From Cecembia lonarensis LW9 (lineage in GTDB: Bacteria; Bacteroidota; Bacteroidia; Cytophagales; Cyclobacteriaceae), in the NCBI RefSeq assembly GCF_000298295.1, contig NZ_AMGM01000046.1, positions 1-36,478 on the forward strand: a stretch of DNA of 36,478 bases, in the 5' to 3' direction. This document shows, piece after piece, positions 1-9,114 of the stretch. Numbering within the stretch: the stretch's first letter is position 1; each line of letters starts with the position of its first letter. Under the pieces are notes generated by a model that worked only from the letters and a program-made list of their open reading frames with translations, was not told the DNA's origin and made no database searches. Made by a program: the position numbers and the translations under genes.

Positions 1-101
1 GAGAACAAAAAAAACATAATCAAACATCTAATCCAAAGTTTATGAATATTATTCCATTTTAACTTTTTATTCAATTCCCTTAATGCATCTGGAAAACCCT
101 A

Positions 102-923
102 TCAATTGATGACTTGCTTTAAAATAATGGGGTAATCACTTACTACCACATTGGGATTTCTCTTTTGCACAAATTCTTTGTAAATAAAAGGATCTTCAAT
201 TCCTCGTTTGTCAATGGCTCCCATTACGTCCGTAATGACAGGCAAACCCAATTCTTGAGCCTGGATGTACAAGCTAAGGTTGGCATCTTTATTGACGTAG
301 ACAGCCAAATGATAGGGGTCGGTGGTTTTGCAAAGGTATTCGTCGAATTCCTCTTCCTCATTAATCAGGACAGAGACCAAAAAGCGTTGACTCAGATCAA
401 AGGCTTCCTGGGCCCTTGCTAAACTGAAAGTAAGTAATACTATCCTATCCAACATCCCAGCTACTTCCACTGCTTCCATAACTTTGTGCAGCGGTGCATT
501 TTTTACATCCAGCATCAAATAAAGTTCCTGCTGGGATGCTTCCTTTAAAAAATTTTCAAAACGGGGAAGGTATTCTTCTGTTTCCTTTAATCCCACCCTA
601 TCCAAATCCTTGCTTTTCCATTCAGCAATATTTCCTGTACCCAAGGTAGTCCTGTCCAGGGTTCTGTCATGAAGCAGATACAAAACACCATCCTGACTTT
701 CCATGATGTCAATCTCCAACATGTCTATTCCTTCATTCAAGGCCTGTTGTAAACCCAAGAGGCTATTTTCCGGGATATCCGGATTCACCGCCCCTCTATG
801 GGCAAAAACCAAGGTTTTCTCCTCTTCCAAAAGCTTTCGCAAACTTTGGGCCTGAAGAAAGGCATGGTTCAGAAAAAGCATGTACATGAAAGCAACCCAA
901 AGGAATAATTTACTTTTGCTCAT
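102..923 (-). CDS. Secreted glycerophosphodiester phosphodiesterase family protein
   Basis: Predicted to hydrolyse glycerophosphodiesters to glycerol 3-phosphate and an alcohol outside the cytoplasm. The N-terminus is a signal peptide (hydrophobic residues 6-24, ending near AQS). The GDPD signature is present: HRG at 42-44, ENS near 52, the metal-binding pair E70/D72 and the catalytic HD at 85-86. At about 273 residues it has normal single-domain length. I chose the ATG at 923 rather than one 21 bases upstream because it begins directly at the signal peptide, and its ATG overlaps the TGA of the upstream peptidase gene (ATGA, bases 920-923), which suggests translational coupling. Substrate is not defined by the sequence. 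Confidence 0.88.
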   Translation of the reverse strand: MSKSKLFLWVAFMYMLFLNHAFLQAQSLRKLLEEEKTLVFAHRGAVNPDIPENSLLGLQQALNEGIDMLEIDIMESQDGVLYLLHDRTLDRTTLGTGNIAEWKSKDLDRVGLKETEEYLPRFENFLKEASQQELYLMLDVKNAPLHKVMEAVEVAGMLDRIVLLTFSLARAQEAFDLSQRFLVSVLINEEEEFDEYLCKTTDPYHLAVYVNKDANLSLYIQAQELGLPVITDVMGAIDKRGIEDPFIYKEFVQKRNPNVVVSDYPIILKQVIN

Positions 924-2506
924 TTTTTCGATATCAAATACCAACCTCGTGGATCAACTTCAATCGGGCCTTCACTTTTTACCAAAATGGGTTTTGAGGA
1001 CAGCACATGCCGCTCGTATCCATTGGAGGTTTTTATTTCCACGGGCATTTGGAAGGAAATGTTTGGCAAACTTACCTGGTATCCTTTTCTGCCTCTCTTC
1101 CGCATTTTCACCTCTGGTAAGCGGACAGATTTGAGATAGAGATCAAAAAAGCCCTGTAAATCCAATCCGGTATAATCCTGCACAAACCCTGTGAAATCCT
1201 TCGTTTCGACCAAATTTTCATAAATAAAACGCTCATCTGATGCGAAAGCCTTTAACATGGGAAAAAACAACTCATCCCCGATATAATAGCGCAAGGAATG
1301 GATGATAAAGGCCCCTTTGGTATAAATTTCCGGATGATAGGCGTAATCTGAAGTGGAATTTCTGGGAGAAACTACCGGACGCAGATTCCTGATATTGGCC
1401 CTGACGCTGCCCACTTTTTCATGGTAAGTTTCCTCCCCACCATGTTTCAGGTAAAACAACCAATCTCCATACGCAGTCAAGCCCTCGTGAATCCAAAAAT
1501 CTGCCCAATCTTTGACCGATACTTTGTTACCAAACCATTCATGCCCCAGTTCATGGTGTAAAAGCCAATCTGCTGTAACCTCTCCAATCTTTTCAAACTG
1601 GAAATTATTGCCGTAAGCATTGATGGTCTGATGCTCCATGCCCAAGTAAGGCGTCTCCACCACAGCGATTTTGTCGTCAGGAAATGGATAGGGGCCAAAG
1701 TAGTATTCGTGGGTTGCAGCGGAAGTCTTCAACACGTCTAAGAGCGGTAATGCTTGGTCTTGGTTTTGCTGCAGCACCCAAACAAACATGGGGATTTGCT
1801 TACCATCTACACTTTCAAAGGTGGTAGAAACTTCATAAAAAACACCCAAAGTAAAGTTAATGTTGTAATTATTGATGGGGTATTGGGTGGTCCAATGGTA
1901 AGTAATTTTACCCTCTGAATCCCTGCTGCCCACCAGTCGACCATTAGAGGCGACAAAATAGGGTTTAGGGACAGTGAAAATCAAATCCACACCATTCAAG
2001 GGTTCGCTGGAAGGATGGTCCAGGCAAGGCATGAAAATCTTTGCGCCTTCATTCTGAGAGGACAGCCCCATCCAATGGTTATCCAGTTCATCGATTTCCC
2101 AGGTAAATCCCCCTGTCCAAGGGGGACGGATGGCAATCGGCGTTTTGCCGCCATAATACACCTCCACCTCTTCACATGTACAATCCACGGGATAAATATC
2201 CAACGTGTCCCCAAAATGCCTGAATTTGATCTCCTGACCGTCCATGATTACTTTTTGCACCTGATATTCCTCAATCAGGTGCAAACGCATGGTGTCCAAT
2301 TTTTCTACAGACGCAAAGGTGATTTTGTTTTTACCATGGATTTCCTGGGACTCGGGGAACAACTCCAACTCCAACTGGTAATGCATGACACGGTATTTCT
2401 GTTGCAAAGGATCCAATGGACCACCCCAAGCCCAGTTTTTTTGAATTTGGGCAAAGCCATTCATGGAGTATAGCAAAACCCAGCATAAAAGCAGTATTCT
2501 TTTCAT
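920..2506 (-). CDS. Secreted M1 family zinc aminopeptidase
   Basis: Zinc metallopeptidase of the gluzincin M1 family, probably trimming N-terminal residues of peptides in the periplasm or outside. The zinc site is complete: HELGH at about residues 318-322 with the third ligand E341 in WIHEGLTAYG, the family's HExxH-x18-E spacing. The substrate-binding GxMEN motif is replaced by LGMEHQ at about 288-293. A signal peptide (MKRILLLCWVLL, ending GFAQ) argues for the start at 2506; an in-frame start at 2587 would place 27 extra residues before it. At 528 residues it is a short M1 protein. The gene lies 62 bases after the methyltransferase gene and overlaps the phosphodiesterase gene by 4 bases, so the three may form a transcription unit. 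Confidence 0.9.
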   Translation of the reverse strand: MKRILLLCWVLLYSMNGFAQIQKNWAWGGPLDPLQQKYRVMHYQLELELFPESQEIHGKNKITFASVEKLDTMRLHLIEEYQVQKVIMDGQEIKFRHFGDTLDIYPVDCTCEEVEVYYGGKTPIAIRPPWTGGFTWEIDELDNHWMGLSSQNEGAKIFMPCLDHPSSEPLNGVDLIFTVPKPYFVASNGRLVGSRDSEGKITYHWTTQYPINNYNINFTLGVFYEVSTTFESVDGKQIPMFVWVLQQNQDQALPLLDVLKTSAATHEYYFGPYPFPDDKIAVVETPYLGMEHQTINAYGNNFQFEKIGEVTADWLLHHELGHEWFGNKVSVKDWADFWIHEGLTAYGDWLFYLKHGGEETYHEKVGSVRANIRNLRPVVSPRNSTSDYAYHPEIYTKGAFIIHSLRYYIGDELFFPMLKAFASDERFIYENLVETKDFTGFVQDYTGLDLQGFFDLYLKSVRLPEVKMRKRGRKGYQVSLPNISFQMPVEIKTSNGYERHVLSSKPILVKSEGPIEVDPRGWYLISKK

Positions 2507-2568
2507 TTTGAAGACTTGATCAGTAAGCAGTGGAAAAGATACGCATTTCCTGCCTTCTTGGTAAAGAT

Positions 2569-3762
2569 TTACCGCATTTTTCGGCAATGAAAAACCCGGT
2601 AGCTTTCCCCAACTTTGGTACAGATCAAAAAATCTTCCCCTCCATCCTTCAGCTTAAATTTGCTTTTGATCTCTTCGGTTGAAAGGGCAAAATTTCTGGC
2701 AATCACATTGACCTTACCGGAAGGAAAGGTAGATTTGAGTTCTTTTTTGGGCTGTTTAAATTCTCTGATTACCTCAAAAACCCGCCCGGGGATATCCTCT
2801 GAATAGCTATCCGAGGTGTATAGGTGGCTGTTGGGATGCAGCTTATCCAAGCCGAACTGCTGTCCGAAAAGTTTGAAGGCACCTGCCTTCATGATGCTGG
2901 CCATGGGTTCAATGATATAGGATTTGACTTCAGAAAAGGTACTGCTGGCCTCCTGCTCTTTTGCCAGAGTAAAGTCGAAGTCCTGCCGGCCTGCTGTCCC
3001 CAAATCTACACAATGGATCTGGGCCTCCGACAATCCTTGTTCTTCTTGCCATAGCAGGAGTAATTCCTTGACCTCATTCTTTACGGAAAGTACCCATACC
3101 TGCTGTAGCTCCGGCAATTCATTGATGGCCTGCTTTAAGTCCAACATGGGCGATACTTTGACCAGGATGTTTTTCCCTTTGGATTTCATCAAGTCCCAAT
3201 TCGCCACCACATCGGGTTCACAATCCGCCAATTTGAATAATTTTTGGTTATGCTCCCCTCTTCTGGCCGGATCTACATAAATGAGATCAAAGGGCTCAGG
3301 AAAACGACCCAAAATTTCCAGGCCATCCCCATGAAAGGTCTTGACATGAGACATGCCCAGGATATCCATATTGTACCTGAAAATATCCACCAGATTCTCA
3401 TCCCGCTCACAGTAGTTTACTGATTTGAAATTGGCTCCCAGGTAAAATGTATCTATGCCAAATCCACCGGTAAGGTCTATCATGGAAGTTCCTTTGACCA
3501 ATTCAGTTTTAAACCGGGCTGTTTCCTCTGATGAAGCCTGTTCCACGGATAAGTTGACAGGAAAAAACAAAGAAAGGTTATTCGCCCATTCAGGGATTTT
3601 TTTCAACCCTTTTTGGCGGGCAGTAAGTTGCTCTACCGCAAGTTTTAAATCATAGTCTACCTTTTTTTGGAGCGACAAAAAAAGCTTAAAAGGATCTTTC
3701 TCATGCAGGTAATCCTGAATGAATTTCTTTATTTTTTTAGTATAGACCTTTTGAATCTCCAA
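2569..3762 (-). CDS. Class I SAM-dependent methyltransferase, PG_1098/THUMP-like type
   Basis: Likely an RNA- or protein-directed methyltransferase; substrate unknown. Residues about 90-105 hold the SAM-binding motif I (MIDLTGGFGIDTF), and VDPARRG further on is the post-motif catalytic loop usual in this Bacteroidota family, which carries an N-terminal helical domain and a C-terminal THUMP-like region. The start is odd. The frame opens with TTG at 3760-3762, a stop codon lies six codons further upstream, and no ATG occurs before the Rossmann domain. An ATG at 3775-3777 is out of frame by one base across a run of six A. Either TTG is used, or one A is missing in this sequence or strain. Confidence 0.82.
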   Translation of the reverse strand: MEIQKVYTKKIKKFIQDYLHEKDPFKLFLSLQKKVDYDLKLAVEQLTARQKGLKKIPEWANNLSLFFPVNLSVEQASSEETARFKTELVKGTSMIDLTGGFGIDTFYLGANFKSVNYCERDENLVDIFRYNMDILGMSHVKTFHGDGLEILGRFPEPFDLIYVDPARRGEHNQKLFKLADCEPDVVANWDLMKSKGKNILVKVSPMLDLKQAINELPELQQVWVLSVKNEVKELLLLWQEEQGLSEAQIHCVDLGTAGRQDFDFTLAKEQEASSTFSEVKSYIIEPMASIMKAGAFKLFGQQFGLDKLHPNSHLYTSDSYSEDIPGRVFEVIREFKQPKKELKSTFPSGKVNVIARNFALSTEEIKSKFKLKDGGEDFLICTKVGESYRVFHCRKMR

Positions 3763-3885
3763 ATCTTTTTTGTCATTGAATTAAAAAAAGAAGCTGTCCC
3801 TTGATCTTACTTCCAGTTCAAATGCAAAATAAAACTTTGAATATATTCCGGAAATCAGAATTAGAAACAGCCTTATGCATATCAT

Positions 3886-4875
3886 TTATGCCATGCTGTG
3901 CTCCATCAGGTACTCAGCAATTTGCACCGCGTTGGTCGCAGCACCTTTTCTCAGGTTATCAGCTACAATCCACATGTTCAATGTATTGGGTTGGGATTCA
4001 TCCCTTCTCAACCTTCCAACAAATACTTCATCCTTTTTGTGGGAAGTAAGCGGCATCGGATACAGGTTATTGGCCGGATCATCCTGAAGTACCACTCCAG
4101 GTGTGTTCGCTAAAATCTCTTTTACTTCCTCTAAGTCAAAGTCTTGATGGAATTCCACATTTACCGATTCCGAATGGCCTCCCATGGTCGGGATTCTCAC
4201 TGTAGTGGCGGTCACCTGAATGCTATCATCACCAAAAATTTTCTTGGTCTCATTGATCATTTTCATTTCCTCCTTGGTGTAGCCATTGGGTTGGAACACA
4301 TCAATATGAGGAAGCACATTCATGTCAATTTTATGTGGATAAACCATATCCACAGGCTGTCCATTTCTTTCTGCCATCATCTGATCTACTGCTGCTTTAC
4401 CAGTACCGGTCACAGACTGGTAGGTAGACACTACGATCCTTTTGATGCCATAACGCTTGTGCAGCAAATTTAGCGCTACCACCATTTGTATGGTAGAACA
4501 GTTGGGGTTGGCAATAATCCTATCGTCTATTCTTAAGTCTTTGGCATTGATTTCCGGTACAACAAGTTTCTTGGTAGGATCCATTCTCCAAGCGGAAGAA
4601 TTGTCGATGACGATGGTCCCCACTGCAGCAAATTGAGGTGCCCATTCCAAAGAGGTGCCTCCTCCTGCTGAAAATATGGCGATGTCCGGCTTCTCAGAAA
4701 CAGCCTGTTTTAATCCCATGATGGTGTATTGTTTACCCTTAAAAGTCATCTTTTTCCCTGCAGACCTTTCACTGGCTACTAAGAGTAATTCATCAAATGG
4801 GAAGTTGTGCTCATCCAGCACTTCTAGGATTTCTGAGCCTACCAATCCGGTAGCTCCTACAACGGCTAGTTTCAT
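3886..4875 (-). CDS. asd: Aspartate-semialdehyde dehydrogenase
   Basis: Reduces L-aspartyl-4-phosphate to L-aspartate 4-semialdehyde with NADPH, at the branch point to lysine/diaminopimelate, threonine and methionine; cytoplasmic. The NADP-binding GATGLVG is at residues 7-13 and the active-site cysteine is C126 in NPNCSTIQ. A further conserved segment TTVRIPTMGGHSE matches the substrate-binding part of the family. Length of 329 residues is normal. It is preceded by its own -7 promoter box, so it is probably transcribed separately from the genes downstream, although the gap to the methyltransferase gene is only 123 bases. Confidence 0.96.
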   Translation of the reverse strand: MKLAVVGATGLVGSEILEVLDEHNFPFDELLLVASERSAGKKMTFKGKQYTIMGLKQAVSEKPDIAIFSAGGGTSLEWAPQFAAVGTIVIDNSSAWRMDPTKKLVVPEINAKDLRIDDRIIANPNCSTIQMVVALNLLHKRYGIKRIVVSTYQSVTGTGKAAVDQMMAERNGQPVDMVYPHKIDMNVLPHIDVFQPNGYTKEEMKMINETKKIFGDDSIQVTATTVRIPTMGGHSESVNVEFHQDFDLEEVKEILANTPGVVLQDDPANNLYPMPLTSHKKDEVFVGRLRRDESQPNTLNMWIVADNLRKGAATNAVQIAEYLMEHSMA

Positions 4876-4904
4876 GTTTACTTTAATGTTTTTTAAATGA
4901 ACCG

Positions 4905-4912
4905 CAAAGGTA
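4905..4912 (-). promoter_or_regulatory. Candidate -7 promoter box for asd
   Basis: On the minus strand the bases read TACCTTTG, an exact match to the Bacteroidota TAnnTTTG box, 30 bases before the asd start codon. No TTG element is seen at the usual distance upstream. Confidence 0.5.
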
Positions 4913-5058
4913 AAAGAAGAATTCCCAAAAAAGACAGTTCCCCCACTTATAATTACTTTATTTTCAAGATTTAGCCTGCTTTTTTAACAAGAATTGAAAA
5001 ATAAGCAGATACACGGATAAAGTTCTTCCATTAGTTAACAATTCCATATTTTCAAACT

Positions 5059-8000
5059 ATGGACACTTTTAGTTTGATCAGGTTTTTTTGTACGCTGTCC
5101 CTGTTGCTTTTTCTTCACCAAAACCTCACTCAGGCACAGGTTCAGGATTTTGAAAGGGACTTTGTGATTGTCAATCACCCGGAAATGTTTCTGCCCGGTT
5201 GGTCTGCCAATGAGGTCAGGGCTACGGCTTCAAGGGTCTTTCAGGCCAATTTGGAAGGTAGAAACCGAAGCAGGGCATTGGCCGTGCAGCCAATCAGTAC
5301 CTTTTCCGGCATGATTTACACCCAAGTAGAACCTGTCAACTATAAGCAGCCCAAAATTGCTTTTTTTGCCAAAACCAAAAGAAATGGTTCAGGAAACCGT
5401 CCCGCCTCGGTCAGCATTCACCTTTCCCTATCAAGCTTTGAGGATTTTGAATACCAATTTGACTTGGGGCAGGATTACCCTTTCCCCAATCAGGATACCG
5501 AGTACCAATTGGTAGAGCTTCCCCTTCCTCAGGCCTTTTGGACAGCAGAAGCTGTATATGTAAAAATTGAAGTGGGCCTCGGTGCGGGTTCAGGCTCTGG
5601 TGCAAGATTTTTTATGGATGATTTCGGGATTTTTGATGGGGATGAAGTGGTAGATCCCATAAAGATTAAGGAAGCCCATTTGCTGGACCCTTACCGCATT
5701 GCCCTGCATTTGGATAAGCCTGTGGCAGCCCCTTCCATCGGACAGGTTCAGGCAGCCAATTTGACTGGATTGTCTTTGATCTTCCCAACAGACACCCTGA
5801 TTGTATTGGAATCCCCAGATTTGATCCCTATGGAAGTGCTACAGATCAACTTACAAAACCTAAGGGATGGAAGGGGCAAGGTAACTCCCATAACCAGTAT
5901 AAACTTGGATAACCGACAAATACAACTGGGGGAAATACTGCTCATGGCTCCCCATATCGTCAGATTAAATTTCAACCATTTTTTTGAGGAAGCATCCGTC
6001 AGTAGGAGTGCTAACTTTCGCTTGAACAACCGTCAGCCAAACGATATTCGAGTTGGAGAAAACCGCTATCAAATCGATTTATTTTTTGACAGAGAGTTTG
6101 AATTGGGGCAATGGCTGACCCTAGAAGCAAATGAAATCAGCAATCACCTTGGGAAAAAACAGGATAACCCGATGAGAAAAATATTGCGCTATGAAGATCA
6201 TATTGAGGCATTGTACCTCTCAGCACAGGACCAACTGGACCTGTTCTCTGCATTGCCTTTGGACAGGGAAAGTTTTTCCATAGCGGATATCCAAGTGGAA
6301 GAAAATCCGGATCTCAAGTTTACCCCAAGCTTCCCCAGCCCTTCCCAGATTCGCTTGAAAGCAGAAATTCCTTTTGAGGAAGGCCCCCTATTCAGTTTGC
6401 TGATTCCTGCTAGAAAAAGTCAACGGGGGCTTCCCATTCATGCTTCGAAAAGGGATTTTTTCTGGGACAGAACGCCGCCAGAACTGGTCAAGGTAGCCCC
6501 ACTTGATGCCAATAAAATCCTGCTCATCTTCTCAGAAGCCTTGGATCCTGTTTTTGCACTTTTACCTGAAATGTACCGAATTGATGGTACAAGTCCCATT
6601 GAAGTCTTGCTTCAAAATAATGACAGCCAAGTGATTCTTACTTTTCCCAGGGCTTTTGAAATGGGCAGGACCTATGTTTTGCAAGTAATCAAAGCCAGTG
6701 ATTTGAGCGGGAATTTTGGAGAAGATTATGAATTTGAGTTTGTATTCGAAAAAGAGGCCCTGCTCAGTTTCAAATCAATAGTTATCAACGAGCTGATGCC
6801 GGCACCAAGACCGGGCAATATCCTTCCCAATGTGGAATATGTGGAATTGTACAACCCAGGAGAGCAAAACATCTACCTGGGAGGAATGCAGCTGGCCAAC
6901 TCCAGAAGGGTCACCACTTTGCCATCTGCTGTTTTGGGACCAAAGTCTTACCTCATCTTATGTCCAAGAACAAGGTCCGCAGAATTTGAAAGGTATGGAG
7001 AAGTCCTTGGGTTAACTAATTGGCCCACCCTGCTGAACACAGCTGATCAGGTCAAACTTTTTGACAGTGAGGGAAGGATACTGGACAGCCTGAATTACAT
7101 AAGTACCTCTTTCGGAGGCACCGAATTTGCCAGAGGGGGTTATAGCCTGGAACTGATAAATCCCTATCTTTTGTGTCATTTACCGGAAAACCTGAAAGCA
7201 TCGAGGGACGAGAAAAGAGGTACCCCCGGGAAACAGAATTCGGTTTACGAAACCAGCCCTGACCTGAGCCCGCCCACTTTCATTAAAGGCATCTGGGTGG
7301 GGGAAGAACAGGTCCTTTTGCATTTTTCCAAAATCCTAAACACCAACCTGCAAAATATTTCCTGGGAGTTTAACCCTGCAATCAACCTAAAAAAAGTAGA
7401 AACAGGTCCTGCACCTCATCAAATCCTTTTAAGCTTTGAAGAAGACTTAAAGGAAGGGGTGAAATATCAAGTTAAAATAAGTAATCTGAGGGACTGCAGT
7501 GGGAACCTTTACGACAAAAATCAATTAGCCTGGATGGCAAAACCGAGCGAGGCTGAGGCGGGGGATGTAGTGATAAATGAAGTACTTTTCAATGCAAGAG
7601 TACAAGCTCCAAAGTTTGTGGAAGTGTATAATGCGTCCGGGAAATTCATCAACCTGAAGGATTGGAAGTTGGCCAATTTGAATGCCGCTGGTGAAGTGGC
7701 CAATAGGAGGATTCTTTTCACGGAGGATTATGTCATCGAACCTTTTAGCCATTTGGTTTTCACGACCGATAAAGAGCGGCTCTATCAGGAATATCCCAAA
7801 GGAGACCCCCGTCGCTTTATCGCATATGCTACTTTGCCCAGTTTCCCTATCAGCAGCGGCAACGTCATTTTTTTAAATCCGGACGAGCAAATCATGGAAA
7901 TGTTCAGTTACCACGAGCGGATGCACCACAGCCTTCTTCGTGACAGAAGAGGGGTTTCCTTGGAGCGTCTTTCTCCACTTGCTCCCGTGGATGATCCCAA

Positions 8001-8397
8001 TAATTGGCAATCAGCTGCCGCATCAGTGGGCTTTGCTACCCCTGGCAGGAGAAATTCACAGGTTTATGAAGGACAGGAAGACATGGGAATAGAGATTCAT
8101 CCAAAAGTTTTTAATCCTGATTTGCCGGGACCGGATGCTTACGTTACCATAAGCTATAAAATGGACGTTGCAGGAAAGACTGCCAATGTGAGGATTTACA
8201 GTTTAAACGGCACCATTGTCCGGGAAATATGTCAAAATGCCATTTGGGGTAAAGAGGGTTTTTATCTTTGGGACGGCACTGATAGCAATAGAAGAAAAGT
8301 GCGGCCTGGGCATTATGTCCTATGGGCACAAGTATTTGATCTGGAGGGTAAGGTGCACTCCTTAAAAAAAACACTGGTAGTTGGTACATTTTTTTAG
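5059..8397 (+). CDS. Large secreted protein with two lamin-tail domains
   Basis: Very probably exported to the cell surface or envelope; enzymatic role not evident. Residues 1-27 are a signal peptide ending TQAQ. An N-terminal beta-rich module follows (about 30-190), then repeated Ig-like segments rich in LxFSEALDP-type motifs (near 490-560 and 745-820). Two lamin-tail domains begin at about 572 (VINELMPAPRPG...VEYVELYN) and 835 (VVINEVLFNARV...KFVEVYN). The C-terminus (about 1030-1112) has the FlgD-like fold pattern (VRIYSLNGTIVR, then YLWDGTDSNRRKVRPGHYVLW), as in gliding or secretion C-terminal regions. It stands alone, with divergent asd behind it. Lamin-tail domains are often found in surface proteins and beside nucleases, but no nuclease domain is seen here. 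Confidence 0.85.
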   Translation: MDTFSLIRFFCTLSLLLFLHQNLTQAQVQDFERDFVIVNHPEMFLPGWSANEVRATASRVFQANLEGRNRSRALAVQPISTFSGMIYTQVEPVNYKQPKIAFFAKTKRNGSGNRPASVSIHLSLSSFEDFEYQFDLGQDYPFPNQDTEYQLVELPLPQAFWTAEAVYVKIEVGLGAGSGSGARFFMDDFGIFDGDEVVDPIKIKEAHLLDPYRIALHLDKPVAAPSIGQVQAANLTGLSLIFPTDTLIVLESPDLIPMEVLQINLQNLRDGRGKVTPITSINLDNRQIQLGEILLMAPHIVRLNFNHFFEEASVSRSANFRLNNRQPNDIRVGENRYQIDLFFDREFELGQWLTLEANEISNHLGKKQDNPMRKILRYEDHIEALYLSAQDQLDLFSALPLDRESFSIADIQVEENPDLKFTPSFPSPSQIRLKAEIPFEEGPLFSLLIPARKSQRGLPIHASKRDFFWDRTPPELVKVAPLDANKILLIFSEALDPVFALLPEMYRIDGTSPIEVLLQNNDSQVILTFPRAFEMGRTYVLQVIKASDLSGNFGEDYEFEFVFEKEALLSFKSIVINELMPAPRPGNILPNVEYVELYNPGEQNIYLGGMQLANSRRVTTLPSAVLGPKSYLILCPRTRSAEFERYGEVLGLTNWPTLLNTADQVKLFDSEGRILDSLNYISTSFGGTEFARGGYSLELINPYLLCHLPENLKASRDEKRGTPGKQNSVYETSPDLSPPTFIKGIWVGEEQVLLHFSKILNTNLQNISWEFNPAINLKKVETGPAPHQILLSFEEDLKEGVKYQVKISNLRDCSGNLYDKNQLAWMAKPSEAEAGDVVINEVLFNARVQAPKFVEVYNASGKFINLKDWKLANLNAAGEVANRRILFTEDYVIEPFSHLVFTTDKERLYQEYPKGDPRRFIAYATLPSFPISSGNVIFLNPDEQIMEMFSYHERMHHSLLRDRRGVSLERLSPLAPVDDPNNWQSAAASVGFATPGRRNSQVYEGQEDMGIEIHPKVFNPDLPGPDAYVTISYKMDVAGKTANVRIYSLNGTIVREICQNAIWGKEGFYLWDGTDSNRRKVRPGHYVLWAQVFDLEGKVHSLKKTLVVGTFF

Positions 8398-8460
8398 GTA
8401 AATCAAAACCTAATCCTCGGATTTTTAGTATCTTAAAAGACCAAACAAACTCCTATCCCC

Positions 8461-8610
8461 ATGCGACCCGATCTTATCACCCAAACCCTCAAAACCTATG
8501 TCATTCAAAAAGGCAAAGACCTAAAAGTCATCCAAAGGTATTTGAGTGTCAAGTACAAGTTAGTAATGGATGAAAAAGTCCTACTAAAGCGGCTGGAAAA
8601 TCTTTCCTGA
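8461..8610 (+). CDS. Small 49-residue protein, function unknown
   Basis: An ATG-started reading frame of 49 codons ends in TGA just before a strong terminator hairpin. It encodes a basic, mostly helical peptide beginning MRPDLITQTLKTYV and ending KRLENLS. Its placement (63 bases after the lamin-tail gene and 5 bases before the terminator) and the absence of rare-codon runs make real coding likely. I do not recognise a family. It could be co-transcribed with the lamin-tail gene. Confidence 0.55.
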   Translation: MRPDLITQTLKTYVIQKGKDLKVIQRYLSVKYKLVMDEKVLLKRLENLS

Positions 8611-8615
8611 CCTAG

Positions 8616-8646
8616 AAAACCGCCTCATTGGCGGTTTTTATTTTTG
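8616..8646 (+). terminator. Rho-independent terminator after the 49-residue ORF
   Basis: A nine-base stem (AAAACCGCC with GGCGGTTTT) closes a TCATT loop and runs into a T-rich tail. The A-run on the left side could let it work weakly on the other strand too. Confidence 0.85.
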
Positions 8647-8729
8647 AAATTAAAATGCTAACCGTATTTTAGGGGACTTTTCAATCGGACGTATGGATTG
8701 GAGAAGATTTATCACATAAATAAATTGTT

Positions 8730-9113
8730 ATGAGCCAAGAAGAAAAAACCGCCTACACTCCGGACGAGTTGAAGGAATTTGAGGAAATCATTCTCAAAAA
8801 ACTGGCTATGGCCAAAGAAGAACTGACCATGTTAAAAGAAACACTGAGTAAAAAAAATGACAGTGGAACTGATTTTACGGCAGCCACGTCCAAACTTCTT
8901 GAAGATGGTGCGGATACTTTGGAAAGGGAAAATATGAGCCAATTGGCTGCCCGTCAACAAAAATTCATCATCAACTTAGAGAATGCCCTGATCAGAATCA
9001 AAAACGGGACTTATGGGGTCTGCGTGGATACAGGGAAGTTGATTTCTAAGGAAAGACTAAGGGCTGTCCCCCACACCATGCATTCTATTGAAGCTAAACT
9101 TGCCAAGAAATAA
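8730..9113 (+). CDS. DksA/TraR-family protein with reduced zinc finger
   Basis: Coiled-coil protein of the DksA/TraR family, which binds the RNA polymerase secondary channel and tunes transcription. Residues 10-45 form the helical N-terminal part, about 60-92 the second helix (MSQLAARQQKFIINLENALIRI), and 93-127 the finger region (TYGVCVDTGKLISKERLRAVP). Canonical members have four cysteines; only C98 remains, and the second pair is replaced by HSIEA. This reduced finger is common among Bacteroidota homologues, so zinc binding is doubtful but the gene is intact at 127 residues. It is followed after one base by scpB, implying coupled translation. Confidence 0.88.
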   Translation: MSQEEKTAYTPDELKEFEEIILKKLAMAKEELTMLKETLSKKNDSGTDFTAATSKLLEDGADTLERENMSQLAARQQKFIINLENALIRIKNGTYGVCVDTGKLISKERLRAVPHTMHSIEAKLAKK

Positions 9114-9114
9114 A

